A stretch of 64,000 nucleotides of DNA from Hsuehochloa calcarea (Eukaryota > Streptophyta > Magnoliopsida > Poales > Poaceae): assembly GCA_036346395.1 (NCBI GenBank), contig CM070594.1:54173519-54237518 (forward strand), written 5' to 3'. The stretch's first letter is position 1, and each line of letters begins with the position of its first letter. The position numbers and the translations under genes were made by a program. This document shows positions 24,078 through 35,328 of the stretch, piece by piece. A model generated the notes under the pieces. It searched no databases. It worked only from the letters and a program-made list of their open reading frames with translations, and was not told the origin of the DNA.

Positions 24078-25349
24078 ATGAGGAGGAATTGATTATTTAC
24101 CCTCAATTTAGATGTGTTTCAAAAGTATACCCTCATTCTCGCGGTAATTGTTTATATATTCTTCACATAGATTCATCCTTGATAAAAACAACCCATTTGC
24201 AATATTTTATTAATATCCATGATTTTTTTTTCCTATTTTGTCCACGCGAAACTACCTTGTTGCCCTTGCCCGTGTGCTCATCTCCTCTCTTCTGCCCACC
24301 GATGAACCACAGAGATCCTGATTTGGCTTGATCTTTCAATGAGAAGATAAATTTGGTAGAAATCGCTCAACCCTCACGATCCTAGCTACGAACTCGCAAG
24401 ACCCGAAACCACGCAATCGCTGAACTGCTCGACAAGTCGTTATCAACCGTACACGAATACTCAGATGACCTGATCACAAAAATCAATTCATGTATACACC
24501 GAAGAAGCACGCAAGAACAAGATAAATAAACAATCTGAAATTGCGAATAAGAATTGAAATTGTATTGATAAGTGAGATTCCGAAGACAATGTCGTTGTTG
24601 ATCTCGCCAATTGGATAAAGTATAAAGTAGCAAAGCTAAACTTCAATCAATAAAACCCGAATTTTGCTAAAGGGTCGGCGGCTCCTATATGAACAGTACG
24701 GCCTCCATAGGGTGGTCGGCTAGCATATAGGCCTCATGGACCACGGGTTTGTCAGGACGGTCGGGTATTTAATGGCTTCATATCACAGATCTGTGGCACA
24801 ATTGCATTAACTGCCAACACGAGTATACATCTAAAAGGGTTACAGACTTACAGGTATGAGCTTCATCACCATGAGTATCAGTGGAGGATCAAAGACGAAT
24901 TCGCAGGTCAAAAAACCCCCAAAATTCCGTGGTTCAAACCTTCAAAAAAGAATAGAAACCACACATCTGAGCTGTGCAACAGCGGCCAATTCCCCATGAT
25001 ATAGCTGCAGTACAAGAGCAGGAAAAGGGGGAGTGATGTAGTGTTTATTGAACGACTAGCTAAACATGTCACCATTTCAGGCCATGACAAAAAGTGCAAA
25101 ATTCAATACTTTATTTACTTCAACATTCAAGACCCTTCTAATGGTTTTTCCCAACAACTGAAAACAGCTTTGGACATTGTATAATAAGCACCCAATGCAT
25201 ATCAATAAAATCTTCAAAGCTGTGATCTAATATTGAAGTATTCCATACCACAATCTCATCCTAAGATAGTAGCTAATTAAGTAACTGTGTATTCACAATC
25301 AAAACATAAGGTTTTAAATGCCTCTCACCAAGACCTTGTTATATGTTCT
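24078..25349. other. Repeat-like DNA, then presumed 3' flank of the MTP12-like gene
   Basis: 24330-24660 resembles the LTR-like part of the fragment at 19560-19830 (shared AGTCGTTATCAACC, AAATTGCGAAT-type words and CCAATTGG-like ends), so it is probably an old solo LTR relative. 24850-25349 is AT-rich and lies 3' of the minus-strand gene. No CDF-type coding sequence is seen here. Confidence 0.45.
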
Positions 25350-28300
25350 TCAGCTTGGTAGTGCTGAAATTGGCAATTGATTATGAAACGCCCCATTTGA
25401 CAGTTCATGTGCCTCTAACGGGCTTTTCTTTGAGCGCTCCAAGGAGGTTGCTTCTAAAATACCTACAAAGGAATTACATTTATTATCATACTGAACAAAA
25501 GAATCAATATATGGGGAGCAATCACTAGTTATAGCAATGAAATATTTAGAACACAAACTAGCACAACTAGAATAGCTTACATAATTTAGAGCAAATTAAG
25601 AATTCACTAATGGATATAAATAGCATGAGACCTCAAAAACTCACCAAATCCCAAAATCACAGAACAAAGTAAAAAGCCTAAAAGGGAGAAATCCATTTTG
25701 TACAATATCTCCAACACAATGATGCAACCTGTTGACACCATTAAGTGCCTTGGAGATGAGAAGACCAGATGCAATCTGCAAGACAGTGAACAACGATCAA
25801 GTAAGCATACTATAAATATGATAATTTAATTGTGAAGCAGAATGGTCAGTGAACTAAAAGAAAAGTACTTCATCTCCTATGTGTAATACAAAGGCCATAA
25901 ACAACACCTAACTCAAGAAGCATCAAAGCAAAGAAAGGTGACTTTTTTATGTGGTTACTCATTAAGATATGTAAGGGATAATAAGTTCCAGTCTTTATTC
26001 TGCCAACGTTGTGTCAGAGGTGACTAACAACAACAAAAGAATTAAGTATGGGCCCTCCCCTCAATTACAATAACATAAGACAATGTTGAGAGGGCTTTGA
26101 TATTCAAGAAACTTTTACATTTCCTTTCAATTAAATAAAAAATGTTTTTCCTTTCATGAGAAAAATCTTACTTTTCCTCAGCAATATTGTCAACGTAGAA
26201 TATAAGAACCATCCCAAACAAAACAGTACTCAAGTATGCCCAGCTTGGAAGCTGCAGTTTAACTATGCTGTCAGATGCTGAGCCCTGCAATCAACAAAAC
26301 AACTATCACTAAATATCAAAGAACAAATGTGCAGAACCTTCCCAACCACAGGAAGTATTACACACCATGGCATAAACAATGTATACTCACCAGGATTGTA
26401 TCCCACATTGCAAAAGGAAAAAGAAAACATGTAGCGGAAGCAAGAGTTATTGCATGAAGTCGCCTTTTAAGTTGAATCTGTGGAAGAATAAAACAATAGT
26501 GATTGTTAATTCCTATAAAGCATCTTGTTAGCGTAAAGTAATACTTCATGACTGAAAGGAGTTAACTGACATTGACAGTACCTTGAGAGAAACACGTCGA
26601 GCTAACACTCTCCTCAAAGCGGATAAGATCCCAGCAGTAATTGGCACTACCATTTCTTTCATTCCAATAGCTTTTGTTTCCTTCTGCAGTGGTTCACTTC
26701 CAAAGCTATCTGTGTGAAGTCAAGGACTCACAACAACATTAACATGAGTCCATTGCAGGCAGAGATACTTACTGTGGTAAAATTTTGGATGGAAGTCTTA
26801 GCCCCTAAAAAAATGTACAATTGTGTACATTATGTAGTTTCAGAAACACATGTCTGAAATAGGATACATAGCGGTGAATGCGTTCTTGTAGCCCACCCAT
26901 TTGATAAAAGATAATACGCTATCAACATAGCAGTGAGCCCACCAATCTACAAGACCAAGGGAAAAAGACACGAACATCATCTAACAAAGAAAATTAGTAG
27001 TTGCAGCTTCAACAGTATTAGAACATGTTTTTAGAATTTCAGCTGAAAATGACATAAGAAATTCAACAGTTGTCATGTAGGATTAGTGGATTACAAACAA
27101 GAACTCATAAGTATGGCCATGTAATCACAATTGCAATGAGATGGACAGGTGGCTTTACTGAAAAAGAAACTGCAAACTTATGCTTATGTGCATGCCCATG
27201 CGACATGCACACGTGCTTTATCCCCACTAGATCAGCCACAGTTGCATATCTACACTGTACTTTCAAGGATGAGAGTTGCAAATCCTTCAACCATGTGAAA
27301 TGGGGTAACAACAAGAGAGTTGGTATTTGGTAGTACTTTTGGGCAGACAACCGCACAGTGCTTGTGCACATAAATGATATCCCACTTGCCTACATATTGA
27401 TCGAAAAAAAGGATTGACCAGATATTAAAGTGGCCTCCATATGAATAAAAGTCATTACACAAATCTCTACCAACTCCGAGTGCCACATATGTAGAGATCA
27501 ATCCATAAAACTATACAAGTGATAGCTTTAAGATGTTTGGTAGCTTAATTATATATAATAAAGTATAATCAGTAGATAAAAATAACAGAAACATCAAAAT
27601 TGAGTACCGTTATGAAATAAATCAGCAACTTGCCTTTTTCCATATATTAACTTTCCTTCCATATAAAGCAGCAGAGAGGACTCCAAGAACAGCACCTGCA
27701 TATTCCGCTAGCAAAGCGCTAGACTCAATAGACAAGAGTAGAAGTCAATTAAGATGTAAGTGCACAACAAAATTGATGAGTGCATTTATTAGCACAATTA
27801 AAATGTTCAAAGCGAGGCAGAATATGAAAATGTTTATATGACCTACAGGTAAATGTTAGGGCTGTGGGCCCAACCATGCACAGGAGGAGGTGCACATCTG
27901 GCTAGCCAGCCGGCGGATCAGCCAAGCCAGCATATCAACAGGATGACACATAGGAGTTATCTCCGATAGATTGTTATCTCTCTTAGTTAGCAATATCTTA
28001 TCTTATCATTAGTTAGTATGTTAGATGATTTGTTAGGCCCGGTTCTCCTCCTATATGAGGATACGACAGCCACTTTGGAAATGAATCAATGATAATGAAA
28101 TAGTTTGCCTCCCTCCTCAAGTCTTCACCCCAATCTATAGTCCTTCCTATCCCCAAGCAGCCAACGCCACCCGGTTATCCTCCCGGTGATGTTTACCCTT
28201 ATGATCTAAGGATCACAACATAAATGATGATAGGAACGTGGATTTACAACTAAAGTGTTCAGAAATGGATTATTCCCTGGGGCAGTAAGTGCAAACCCAC

Positions 28301-30239
28301 CTCTAAATGCATTCATGCAAACTCTTGTCCTCAGCTACCAGATCAACATGGGGAGGATTACTGCTGGATCTATGGGGCGCTAGCAGTGACTGCTTCCCCA
28401 GGGAAGCTAGAGCGATTGTCCCAGAATGTAGATCCAATGAATGCAGTTCATTTTCACATGATCGGACGGCCCAAGGCTCATGATGTGGTTTGCATGATTG
28501 CACGTAGAGAGGGGTTTGCACACGATTGACGATACTTCCCCTGTATCCTTAGACCACAGATTAATTAGCAATGTGTACAATTTCATGATGCTGACAGAAC
28601 AGTATACTTACACTAGTGGCCCACAAGCAAGAAGTCCTTTCCCCCACAAGACGAAGTATAATGCTAGGATTCCTCCATTGATAACTGTAGGAACAACCTG
28701 AAATAAGCCATTCAACCAAACTGAATGCAAAGAAAGTGACCATCTAATAGGAGGCAAACTAATCTCTAGAAAATGAATATAGTGTGGAACCTGTGAGTTG
28801 GGCAAAGGCCGGCCTTTCCAAGGCTTCTGTAAGACCAAGAAGATGATTGAAGTAGGTACAAGACAACTGAAGATAAAGCCAACTATTGAATCCCCACCAA
28901 TGGACAGGTAGTTATATAGGGAGTACACAGACAAGATTCTCATGAAGTTCCCCAAAATATGAATTACTTGCAATGGTGTTGACCTGAACGAGAGTGATCA
29001 TGATAGTTCGGTCAACAACAGCAGACATAGTACTAATTGAGTAATTGCTACCACATATCCTTGCAAAGCAAAGCTAGCTATAACAAGGGCACGTTAACAA
29101 GGTAAATGGAGCTCTTGTAAATCTGAAACAGGTAGAAACAACTACAGTGTTGAGCACCTTTGCATCTTGCTCTAACTCACCTCTGTGAAATTCATGAACA
29201 ACATTTGGTGGTTTGGAAAATCGAGTGTTACTCACTTCAAAAGGAATAGAAATTATTGCTTTGTAGAATAAGGGCAAAACTCATCCATTTTAGGTAGTAA
29301 CTATAGAGCAACCAGTCTATACACCATTTTTGGTAGTGACAAACACTACAATATATGATGACAAACTAATAGGTCAGGATAAATGCTAATGATAATTATC
29401 ATATAATGTATGAATTCATTATTGCTGTAACCTTTGTAATATTGGGAGTAAGACTATATCTATAGTACGATTACTACGATTATTAGTTTATTACCAAACT
29501 TTTGCGGTCTTTTAGATCCTACTGTCAATGAGCTTCCCTCTAAAAAGAATTAGATTAACTAATTTTATTTCAGCTAAATCAGGATAAAGTAATCTAGTTC
29601 CTGCACTCTCTTGTGTAACCAACCAACTACTAACTTACTAAGAATCTGGAAAATAACTAATATATTAATTTAACAACACATTAATCTACTATTTTTTTCC
29701 CTACGAATAGGATAGCTTATCCTGGATAAAGTATTAACGAAAACCTAGGTTTAAGTACATACTAGCGAGATGGTCCCCACCGATTGCTACAAAATTACAG
29801 GGTCGTCTCGAGTTTGTGATGATTCTGTGCATTTTTGAGTAAAATTGCAGCTACATCAGATCTCGTGGAGAAATATAACGAGTCATGCAAAATCGAGCTG
29901 CCAAGGTAAAAGAAATGACAAACAGAAAAACATCGCCAATTTGGCAAGGGTTTCGCCCTCTCCAATCAAATTCACAACCGGAACTAAAGAACAGCGTAGA
30001 AACTTAGCCTCGTGAGTGCGTTTACGCGATTAAACCCATCAAAAGGAAACCTAACAACAATGCATAACGCCGACCCAGCTGCGAGATCTCGTGCCGTGCC
30101 TCCGCGTCAGGGGTGAGGGGTTGGAGAAATGGGGAAGGGATCACACCAAAACCTCACCTCGCAGTCGCGGCCGAGCGAGAGGTGGAGGCACCCCACCGCC
30201 GTCCGCGGCGGCGGAGGCGGAGGGCTTCGGCGGCATCAT
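25350..30239 (-). CDS. Truncated MTP12/ZnT5-like zinc transporter, N-terminal membrane half only
   Basis: Exons on the minus strand: 30239-30158 (proposed first), then 28983-28791, 28697-28612, 27718-27634, 26946-26868, 26796-26773 (24 nt), 26709-26582, 26477-26391, 26284-26172, 25775-25645 and 25462-25350. From 28983 onward all phases agree. Hydrophobic segments include GFIFSCLVPTSIIFLVL, VINGGILALYFVLWGKGLL, YAGAVLGVLSAALYG, FPFAMWDTIL and FGMVLIFYV. I recognise the order and motifs (RRVSLK, QLKRRLHAI, FSSPRHLMV, EATSLERSKKS) as the N-terminal region of plant MTP12, a cation diffusion facilitator (CDF) that loads zinc into the early secretory pathway with an MTP5-type partner. The catalytic CDF domain with its His/Asp sites should follow, but the frame stops at 25350. 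The first exon does not phase onto 28983, so an exon is missing or lost. The 27634 donor is GC. Name from memory. Confidence 0.6.
27854..28220. repeat. Solo LTR (367 bp) in an intron of the MTP12-like gene
   Basis: Starts TGTTAGGGCTGTGGGCCC and ends GATCACAACA, with an internal TTGTTAGGCCCGGTTCTCCT and TATATGAGG that look like a copia LTR promoter. The flanks GTAAA and TAAAT do not give a clean five-base duplication. It lies in the intron between exons 28697-28612 and 27718-27634. Confidence 0.6.
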
Positions 30240-30440
30240 CTCGTCTGGCTCGCTCGGTGCTGGTAGTGGGTCCGACTCGCCGGAGCAGGTCGGTTCGGTC
30301 TGGACTCTGGAGACGTGCCGTTCGCTTCGGTTCCAAGCTCCAACTTCCAAGCGTCACGGCGCCGGCACGTGAGAGTATAGCAAGCGTTCGTTGCTCGGCA
30401 CGTGATGTGACAGTATATTGCACGGTGAACCATCAAACTT

Positions 30441-30635
30441 TTTTTAGAGGCCCAGCCTTCGCCTCGCTGCCTTAAAGAAAAAAGGCCGAGGCGCCGCGCG
30501 TCGACCAGCATCAATCCGGGCACACAGGCCCAAAGCCCAAAGGCCTGTGTGCCCATGAGCATTTTTGCTCAGGCCTCCTGGTGAGGCGAGGGAGCTCCGC
30601 TTCGACCCCAACCAACTGAGCAAAGCTCAATTCTC
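30441..30635 (-). mobile_element. tRNA-derived SINE with perfect 15-bp target duplication
   Basis: The 195-bp insert is flanked by identical TGAACCATCAAACTT at 30426-30440 and 30636-30650. On the minus strand it begins near TTTGCTCAGTTGGTTGG, a good A-box for RNA polymerase III, followed by GGTCGAAGCGG resembling a B-box core, and it ends in a run of A (CTAAAAAAA). It lies about 200 bp upstream of the proposed start of the MTP12-like gene. Confidence 0.85.
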
Positions 30636-30650
30636 TGAACCATCAAACTT

Positions 30651-31177
30651 GTCGAGCTGACTACGTGTGTTCAGTCGGTGATATAGATTTGAACGTCATG
30701 GAATGGTTCTGTATCATGTGGTTTCAGAGTCTATTTTGTTTAGAACCTTGGGAAGACTTGTCTGGCCGAAGATGTTCCGATGATACGCCGGGACCTTATT
30801 TGGTTGGCGTCCTGATGCATTGAATCTTTCCATGGCCTGACGCTCTCCGGCAACTTCATTAGCCTGGCTCAGGCCAACAAAACCGAACGTCGGACCTCCA
30901 GGGAGCAGTGTGAGAACGCGGTTTGTAAGATAATTGGATTGTAACTGCGTTTCTCCTTTTGAAAGTGTGATTTTTTTAAAAAAAATATATATATGTTTTC
31001 CTCGAACCCAGATCTCCAACCAAAAACTACATAACAAAAAAACATTTAATTTTCAGACTACCTTTAGGACGCCAACCAAACAAGCTCTTATTGTTTTGGA
31101 TAAATAAGATAGTTCAGCACCTACAGAAAATATTTTACAAATTTATATCTCAATATCACCAGTCTCACAAACCACAG
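30651..31177. other. Upstream flank, nothing recognised
   Basis: AT-rich, with a purine/A run at 30973-30994. No gene or clear repeat end seen. Confidence 0.35.
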
Positions 31178-31501
31178 GGAGAGCCGGGAGGAGTGGTAGG
31201 CAGTGCCGGGGCGGAGGAATGTGTCAGTGCAGAGGAAGAAGAGGAGGAGGGTGGGGCAACGTCGGCGCAGAGAGAGAAGGGTGAGGAGAGGAAGAGGGGG
31301 AGGCGGCAGCGCGGCGCGGAAGGAGGAGGTCGGGAGGAGAAAAGGCGAGGCGGTGTGGCGTCGGTGCTGAGGGAGGAGTCGGAGGAAGAAGAGGCGGCAC
31401 GGCGCAGGCCGACACGGAGGGAGAACATAGGCTAAATGCTTTTCCTCTGCACCGACACCCTTCTCCGCCTGGCGCCGCCCGCCACTCCTCCATGCTCTCC
31501 C
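31178..31501. repeat. Foldback element with ~57-bp inverted arms
   Basis: The left arm (about 31178-31234, GGGAGAGCCGGGAGGAGTGG onward) is the approximate reverse complement of the right arm (about 31444-31501). The GC-rich interior is repeated at 32640-32900 (shared GTGTCAGTGCAGAGGAAGAA). The Arg/Glu-rich open frames in it are low complexity. Class unknown; a MULE-type or foldback origin is possible. Confidence 0.6.
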
Positions 31502-32418
31502 CTACTTTTCATGCCCCTTTTTTTGTGTGTTGCTCCGATTGCTAGTCATATTGAACTGCTCGAGCGTTGGCATATATCACTTCCTGACTCTGGTGAGGTA
31601 AGAATGATAACTACGTCAGTTTAAGCTACTGGCTCTGTTCTTGTTAACTATCGTAAACTGTAATCATCTGCGTGAGCCTATATAGAACGGATCATTGGCA
31701 TTTGGCAACAAAGACAAGATCCCACATGTCCTTGCTCTGCCTGCTCACGGCGGCGTGGCTTGCCGCGTGCCATCCAACCAGCCATATAAAATGATAAAAT
31801 GGCAGGCAGCGAGCCGCGTGCGTCCACTACATCCAGTCCGCTAAGGGTGGCCGCAGAGGATTTTGCGGCGCGGCAGCACCGATGGCGGGCGGACGTGGGG
31901 CCGCTTGGCGAGGAGGTGCTGCGGGGGCACGAGAAGGCGCTCGAGCGCGCGCGCGCGGCTGCGGCTTCGTGGGGAATCCGTTCCCCGTGCCGGCATCCGG
32001 TGATTCGCAGCTGTGCCCCCCTCTGCCTTGGCACGGCACACGGGGGACGTTCGTGTGGCCGGCTGTTTACGTGTTGTCTGACTGATTGATGCATCGTTTG
32101 CTTCGTGCGCCTCCAGACTTTCTGTGTTTCGGCTTTTCTGACAACATGACCGATGACTCTCTTAAAACGGTTTCGGTTTTGACTTTTCGTTTAAAAAAAT
32201 TGGAAAGCTGTTCCAAACGCTTAGCGTTTCTCTCCTGTTTTTCCTCCAAACCGTTTCGCGTTACAAACGACTTTCCACAACCTCTATTCCATATTTACCT
32301 CTGAAGTTAGAGTTTTAAGTAATTACTCACCGTTTGCCACCGGACAAACCCCCTGTGAGCCCCAACCCTAACTCTAGCCCTAGCCCTAGCCCTGCCCCGC
32401 CCACGCGCCTCCTCCTCC
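31502..32418. other. Unassigned, GC-rich block at 31780-32090
   Basis: A 96-residue plus frame at 31799-32089 begins MAGSEPRAS and includes a charged helix-like LGEEVLRGHEKALERARAAA. Opposing frames are equally open. It may be a captured or relic exon; I cannot name it. Confidence 0.3.
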
Positions 32419-34750
32419 TAGAGCTAGCCAGATGGGCTGTGCTGGCCAGGCCAGCCCGAGGCACAGCACAGTCCGCACTGTTTATGAGTCGTACCGGCCC
32501 GGCATGGGGGCCATGCCATGCTTGAACCGCTACCCTAGCACGGTAGGCTGGCTGGCCCGGCACAAATAGTACCGAACTGTGCTAAACATGGCACAAGTCC
32601 GGTGAGCCCGGCATGGCCCATCTGGGCCACATGCTAGGAGGGAGGGAGAGCTGTGAGGAGTGGCAGGCAGCGCCGGCGCGAAGGAAGGTGTCAGTGCAGA
32701 GGAAGAAGAGGAGGAGGTTGGGGCGACGTCAGCGCAGAGGGAGAAGGGTGAGGAGAGGAAGAGGGGAGGTGGCGCGGCGCGGAAGGAGGAGGCCGAGAGG
32801 AGAGGAGGCGAGGCGGTGCGGCGTCGGTGCTAAGGGAGGAGAGGAAGAGGGGAGGCGGCACGGCGCGGGCCAGTGCGGAGGGAGGTGGGCGAAAGGGAGC
32901 GGTCAAGCCACACGGTGGCGAGAGCACCAGCGGCAATGCCGCACGCGGGACACGCGGGCAGGGCAGGGGAGGAAGAAGAAATGGGCGGCCGGGCCAGCAG
33001 GGGTGCGGGCAGCGTGGGCAGGCGGGCGGGTGGCGCGGGTAAGGAGCTAGGAAGGCGCTAGGTAGGCCGCAACAGGCTTGTGGCCTGTGGCTGGCACGGC
33101 GTAGTACGACTAAAATCCGACTGTTGGACGTTTTTGTCCGATTTTTTTTTGCCGGGTAGCTTTTTTAAAATAGATTTTTTATATAAAAAAATCTAATTTT
33201 TTTAATATAAATAGCCACCATACTCCCCCCCCCCCCTTCATTCAGCATCCATCTATTCTCCAATCTTTCATTGAAATTCTATTGTGAGATAATTTAGCAA
33301 AATTCAAAAAAAACTTTGCCAAATTTTGAAAAAATCATTTTTTGGTAGCAAGTGAGCAAAAGATGTACAATTCTATTTTTTGCATACTTTTATTATTAGT
33401 ACTTGTTATGCTTAGATGAAAGTAATAATAGCGTTAGTTTCGACTTTGCAGTTTTCGTTATGGACAGTTACGACAGCTTTGCTCTTAGTGATTACGGACT
33501 TTCATCGAAGGAAGTTGCATCCATGGAGGCGGCCGCGGCTGCATCAAGCCAACCGGAAGGGCAAAGCTGAGCTCCGTCATCAGGCTCCACAGCAGCATCT
33601 ACGTCAGCGACCGCCGGAGCAAAGAGGTCGATGTTGTCTGCATCGGGAGTGTGGGAAATTTCAACATGACAACCAAGCAAGACGCACAAGGAAATGAGAT
33701 ACCATGTGCTATTTGCAAAAATTGTCGCTATGAATTGTCTGCAAGGTCTACATGTGGAACGAGGCACTTGCTTAGACATGCTACAAGATGTCGAACCAAG
33801 CAAGGATTGGTGATGAGGTAAACGTAGATGCAGTACAACCCCGACGGTACGGTACGTAGCTAGGACTACGATCCTGAGGTAGCCCGTCAATCTCTTTGTC
33901 GTTTAATTGCTTCTGATAATTTAATATTAGGTTTTGGGGAGTCTGCTGCTTTCCAAAATTATATTAGGACTGCGTATAATCATATATTTTCTTCTGTTTC
34001 TAGACAGACAACAATTAGGGATCTAATAAAATACTATAATAAATATCGTAATAAAATAAAGTAACTATTTAATATATGCATATTTTCGGTGGCCCTGACC
34101 ACCGCTTCGAACTCTAGGATCATTGATATTCTTATTCCAATGTTAAAGACATACACTGATTTCTTCTTGCTACATCAACGACGCGCTAGTCATATTATTA
34201 ACCTTATAGTCAAAAGTGGTTTGAAGAGGTTGAGTCCGTATATTAAAGCTTTTCGCGATGCGATTTCTTTTTTGAATAATTCTAATGTAAAAATAGTAAA
34301 ATATAATAACTTCTGCAGTACGATAGGCGTATGTTCAAGAAAGTTCGGTTTAAATATGTCGGTAGGATGAAACTCTACTTACCTGATGCTTAATAGTCTT
34401 TTACCATATAAAAGTATCTTTTCTGTTTTTATTCAAACGCACTATCAGAGCACTGACAGTAGTATACTATTGACTAAACAACATTGATTCTTTGATGAGA
34501 AGATACTATATTTTTAAAAAAATTTATGAGACCACTGTTGCTTTGTCCGCTGTCTACTATCCAACATCTTCTATCATTGTGTATCATTGTGTATAATATT
34601 TTACAGATTGTTACTCAATTAAAAATATATGAAAATAACTCGGTTTTGCGATGCTATTGCACAAAGGAATGTTAGTGATTATGGAACAGGAGCACCACTC
34701 AGTCGCTCAGAAGAACAATCCAAAATGGTGTTGTATAGAGCAGAAAAAGA
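32419..34750 (+). mobile_element. Decayed hAT transposon (Ac-like superfamily)
   Basis: The left end TAGAGCTAGCCAGATGGGCT, followed by GGCC/GGCACAG-rich subterminal repeats (to about 32630 and again near 33060-33110), matches the style of grass hAT ends. A GC-rich copy of the 31178 element sits at 32640-33050. A TATA box (TATAAATA, 33206-33213) and a 13-base C run precede a transposase reading frame. I could not find the right terminal repeat. Confidence 0.6.
33460..34720 (+). pseudogene. hAT transposase relic
   Basis: Starting ATG GAC AGT TAC at 33460, the frame gives DSYDSFALSDYGLSSKEVA, then Ser/Ala-rich sequence. After frame changes a BED zinc-finger region follows (AICKNCRYELSARSTCGT, then RHLLRHATRC) near 33704-33800. 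SLCRLIASDNLILGFGES and RQTTIRDLIKYYNKYRNKI follow to about 34060. At 34180 the text jumps to the catalytic-core region (HIINLIVKSGLKRLSPYIKA, KFGLNMSVG, STYLML) and decays by 34700. The segment between, including the first catalytic Asp region, is deleted, and the C-terminal dimerisation domain is not seen. Dead copy. Confidence 0.75.
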
Positions 34751-35303
34751 TCTAGATACTAGATAAGAGGGTCCGCTTCATTATGCAAGATGCTTCAATA
34801 CCAGAGCTGATTGATTATTCCAGTACTGATCACATTTTTTAGTTCTGAAACAATGTAGGCATGATAATAGCAATGGAGAACTCAAATTAGCAAGCTGCTA
34901 CCTTGTAGAACGAGTCACAAATCACGGCCAACACAGCGCGGCGGCTTTTGCCTGTATGGCTCACCTACCAGCGATCGTCGATCGTGGCTTAGTGCACTAT
35001 CAGGCGGGAACAAGCAAGTTCAGCTCAACACTACAACAGCAGCAGTAACCACAGAAGTTCTGCATCAATCGAAACACCAAAGGAATCACTGAATAAGATT
35101 TATACAAACGTCAAGAGTTGTTGGGTATGAGCAACGAGACCTGAAGAATACAGCATAGATAATGACCAACCAAATACAAAATAATCCGCAAGTCACATCA
35201 TGCTTAGAAAGCCAAATTATGATTTGCAAAACAGTGGAACAACCCGCAAAAGTCAGGCTAAAGCCTAGCGAGCTGCAAAACAAGACATAAGTCAGGCTAA
35301 AGC
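34751..35303. other. Flank downstream of the DUF1639 gene
   Basis: No gene recognised. It contains part of a 39-bp tandem duplication at the edge of the proposed terminal exon. Confidence 0.35.
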
Positions 35304-35328
35304 CTAGCGAGCTGCAAAACAAGACAAG
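35251..35328. repeat. 39-bp tandem duplication
   Basis: AGTCAGGCTAAAGCCTAGCG starts at 35251 and again at 35290. On the minus strand each copy carries TCTTGTTTTGCAG, a good 3' splice-site match. Because 39 is divisible by three, an antisense frame repeats a 13-residue unit. Confidence 0.85.

Noticed and set aside
30240..30350. Upstream in-frame extension of the MTP12-like first exon
   Set aside because: It would add a Met 37 codons earlier, but the sequence is not family-like and the ATG ATG at 30239 sits in a better position.
31799..32089. 96-residue frame MAGSEPRAS...
   Set aside because: It has a helix-like charged stretch, but opposite-strand frames are as long and no domain or splice structure supports it.
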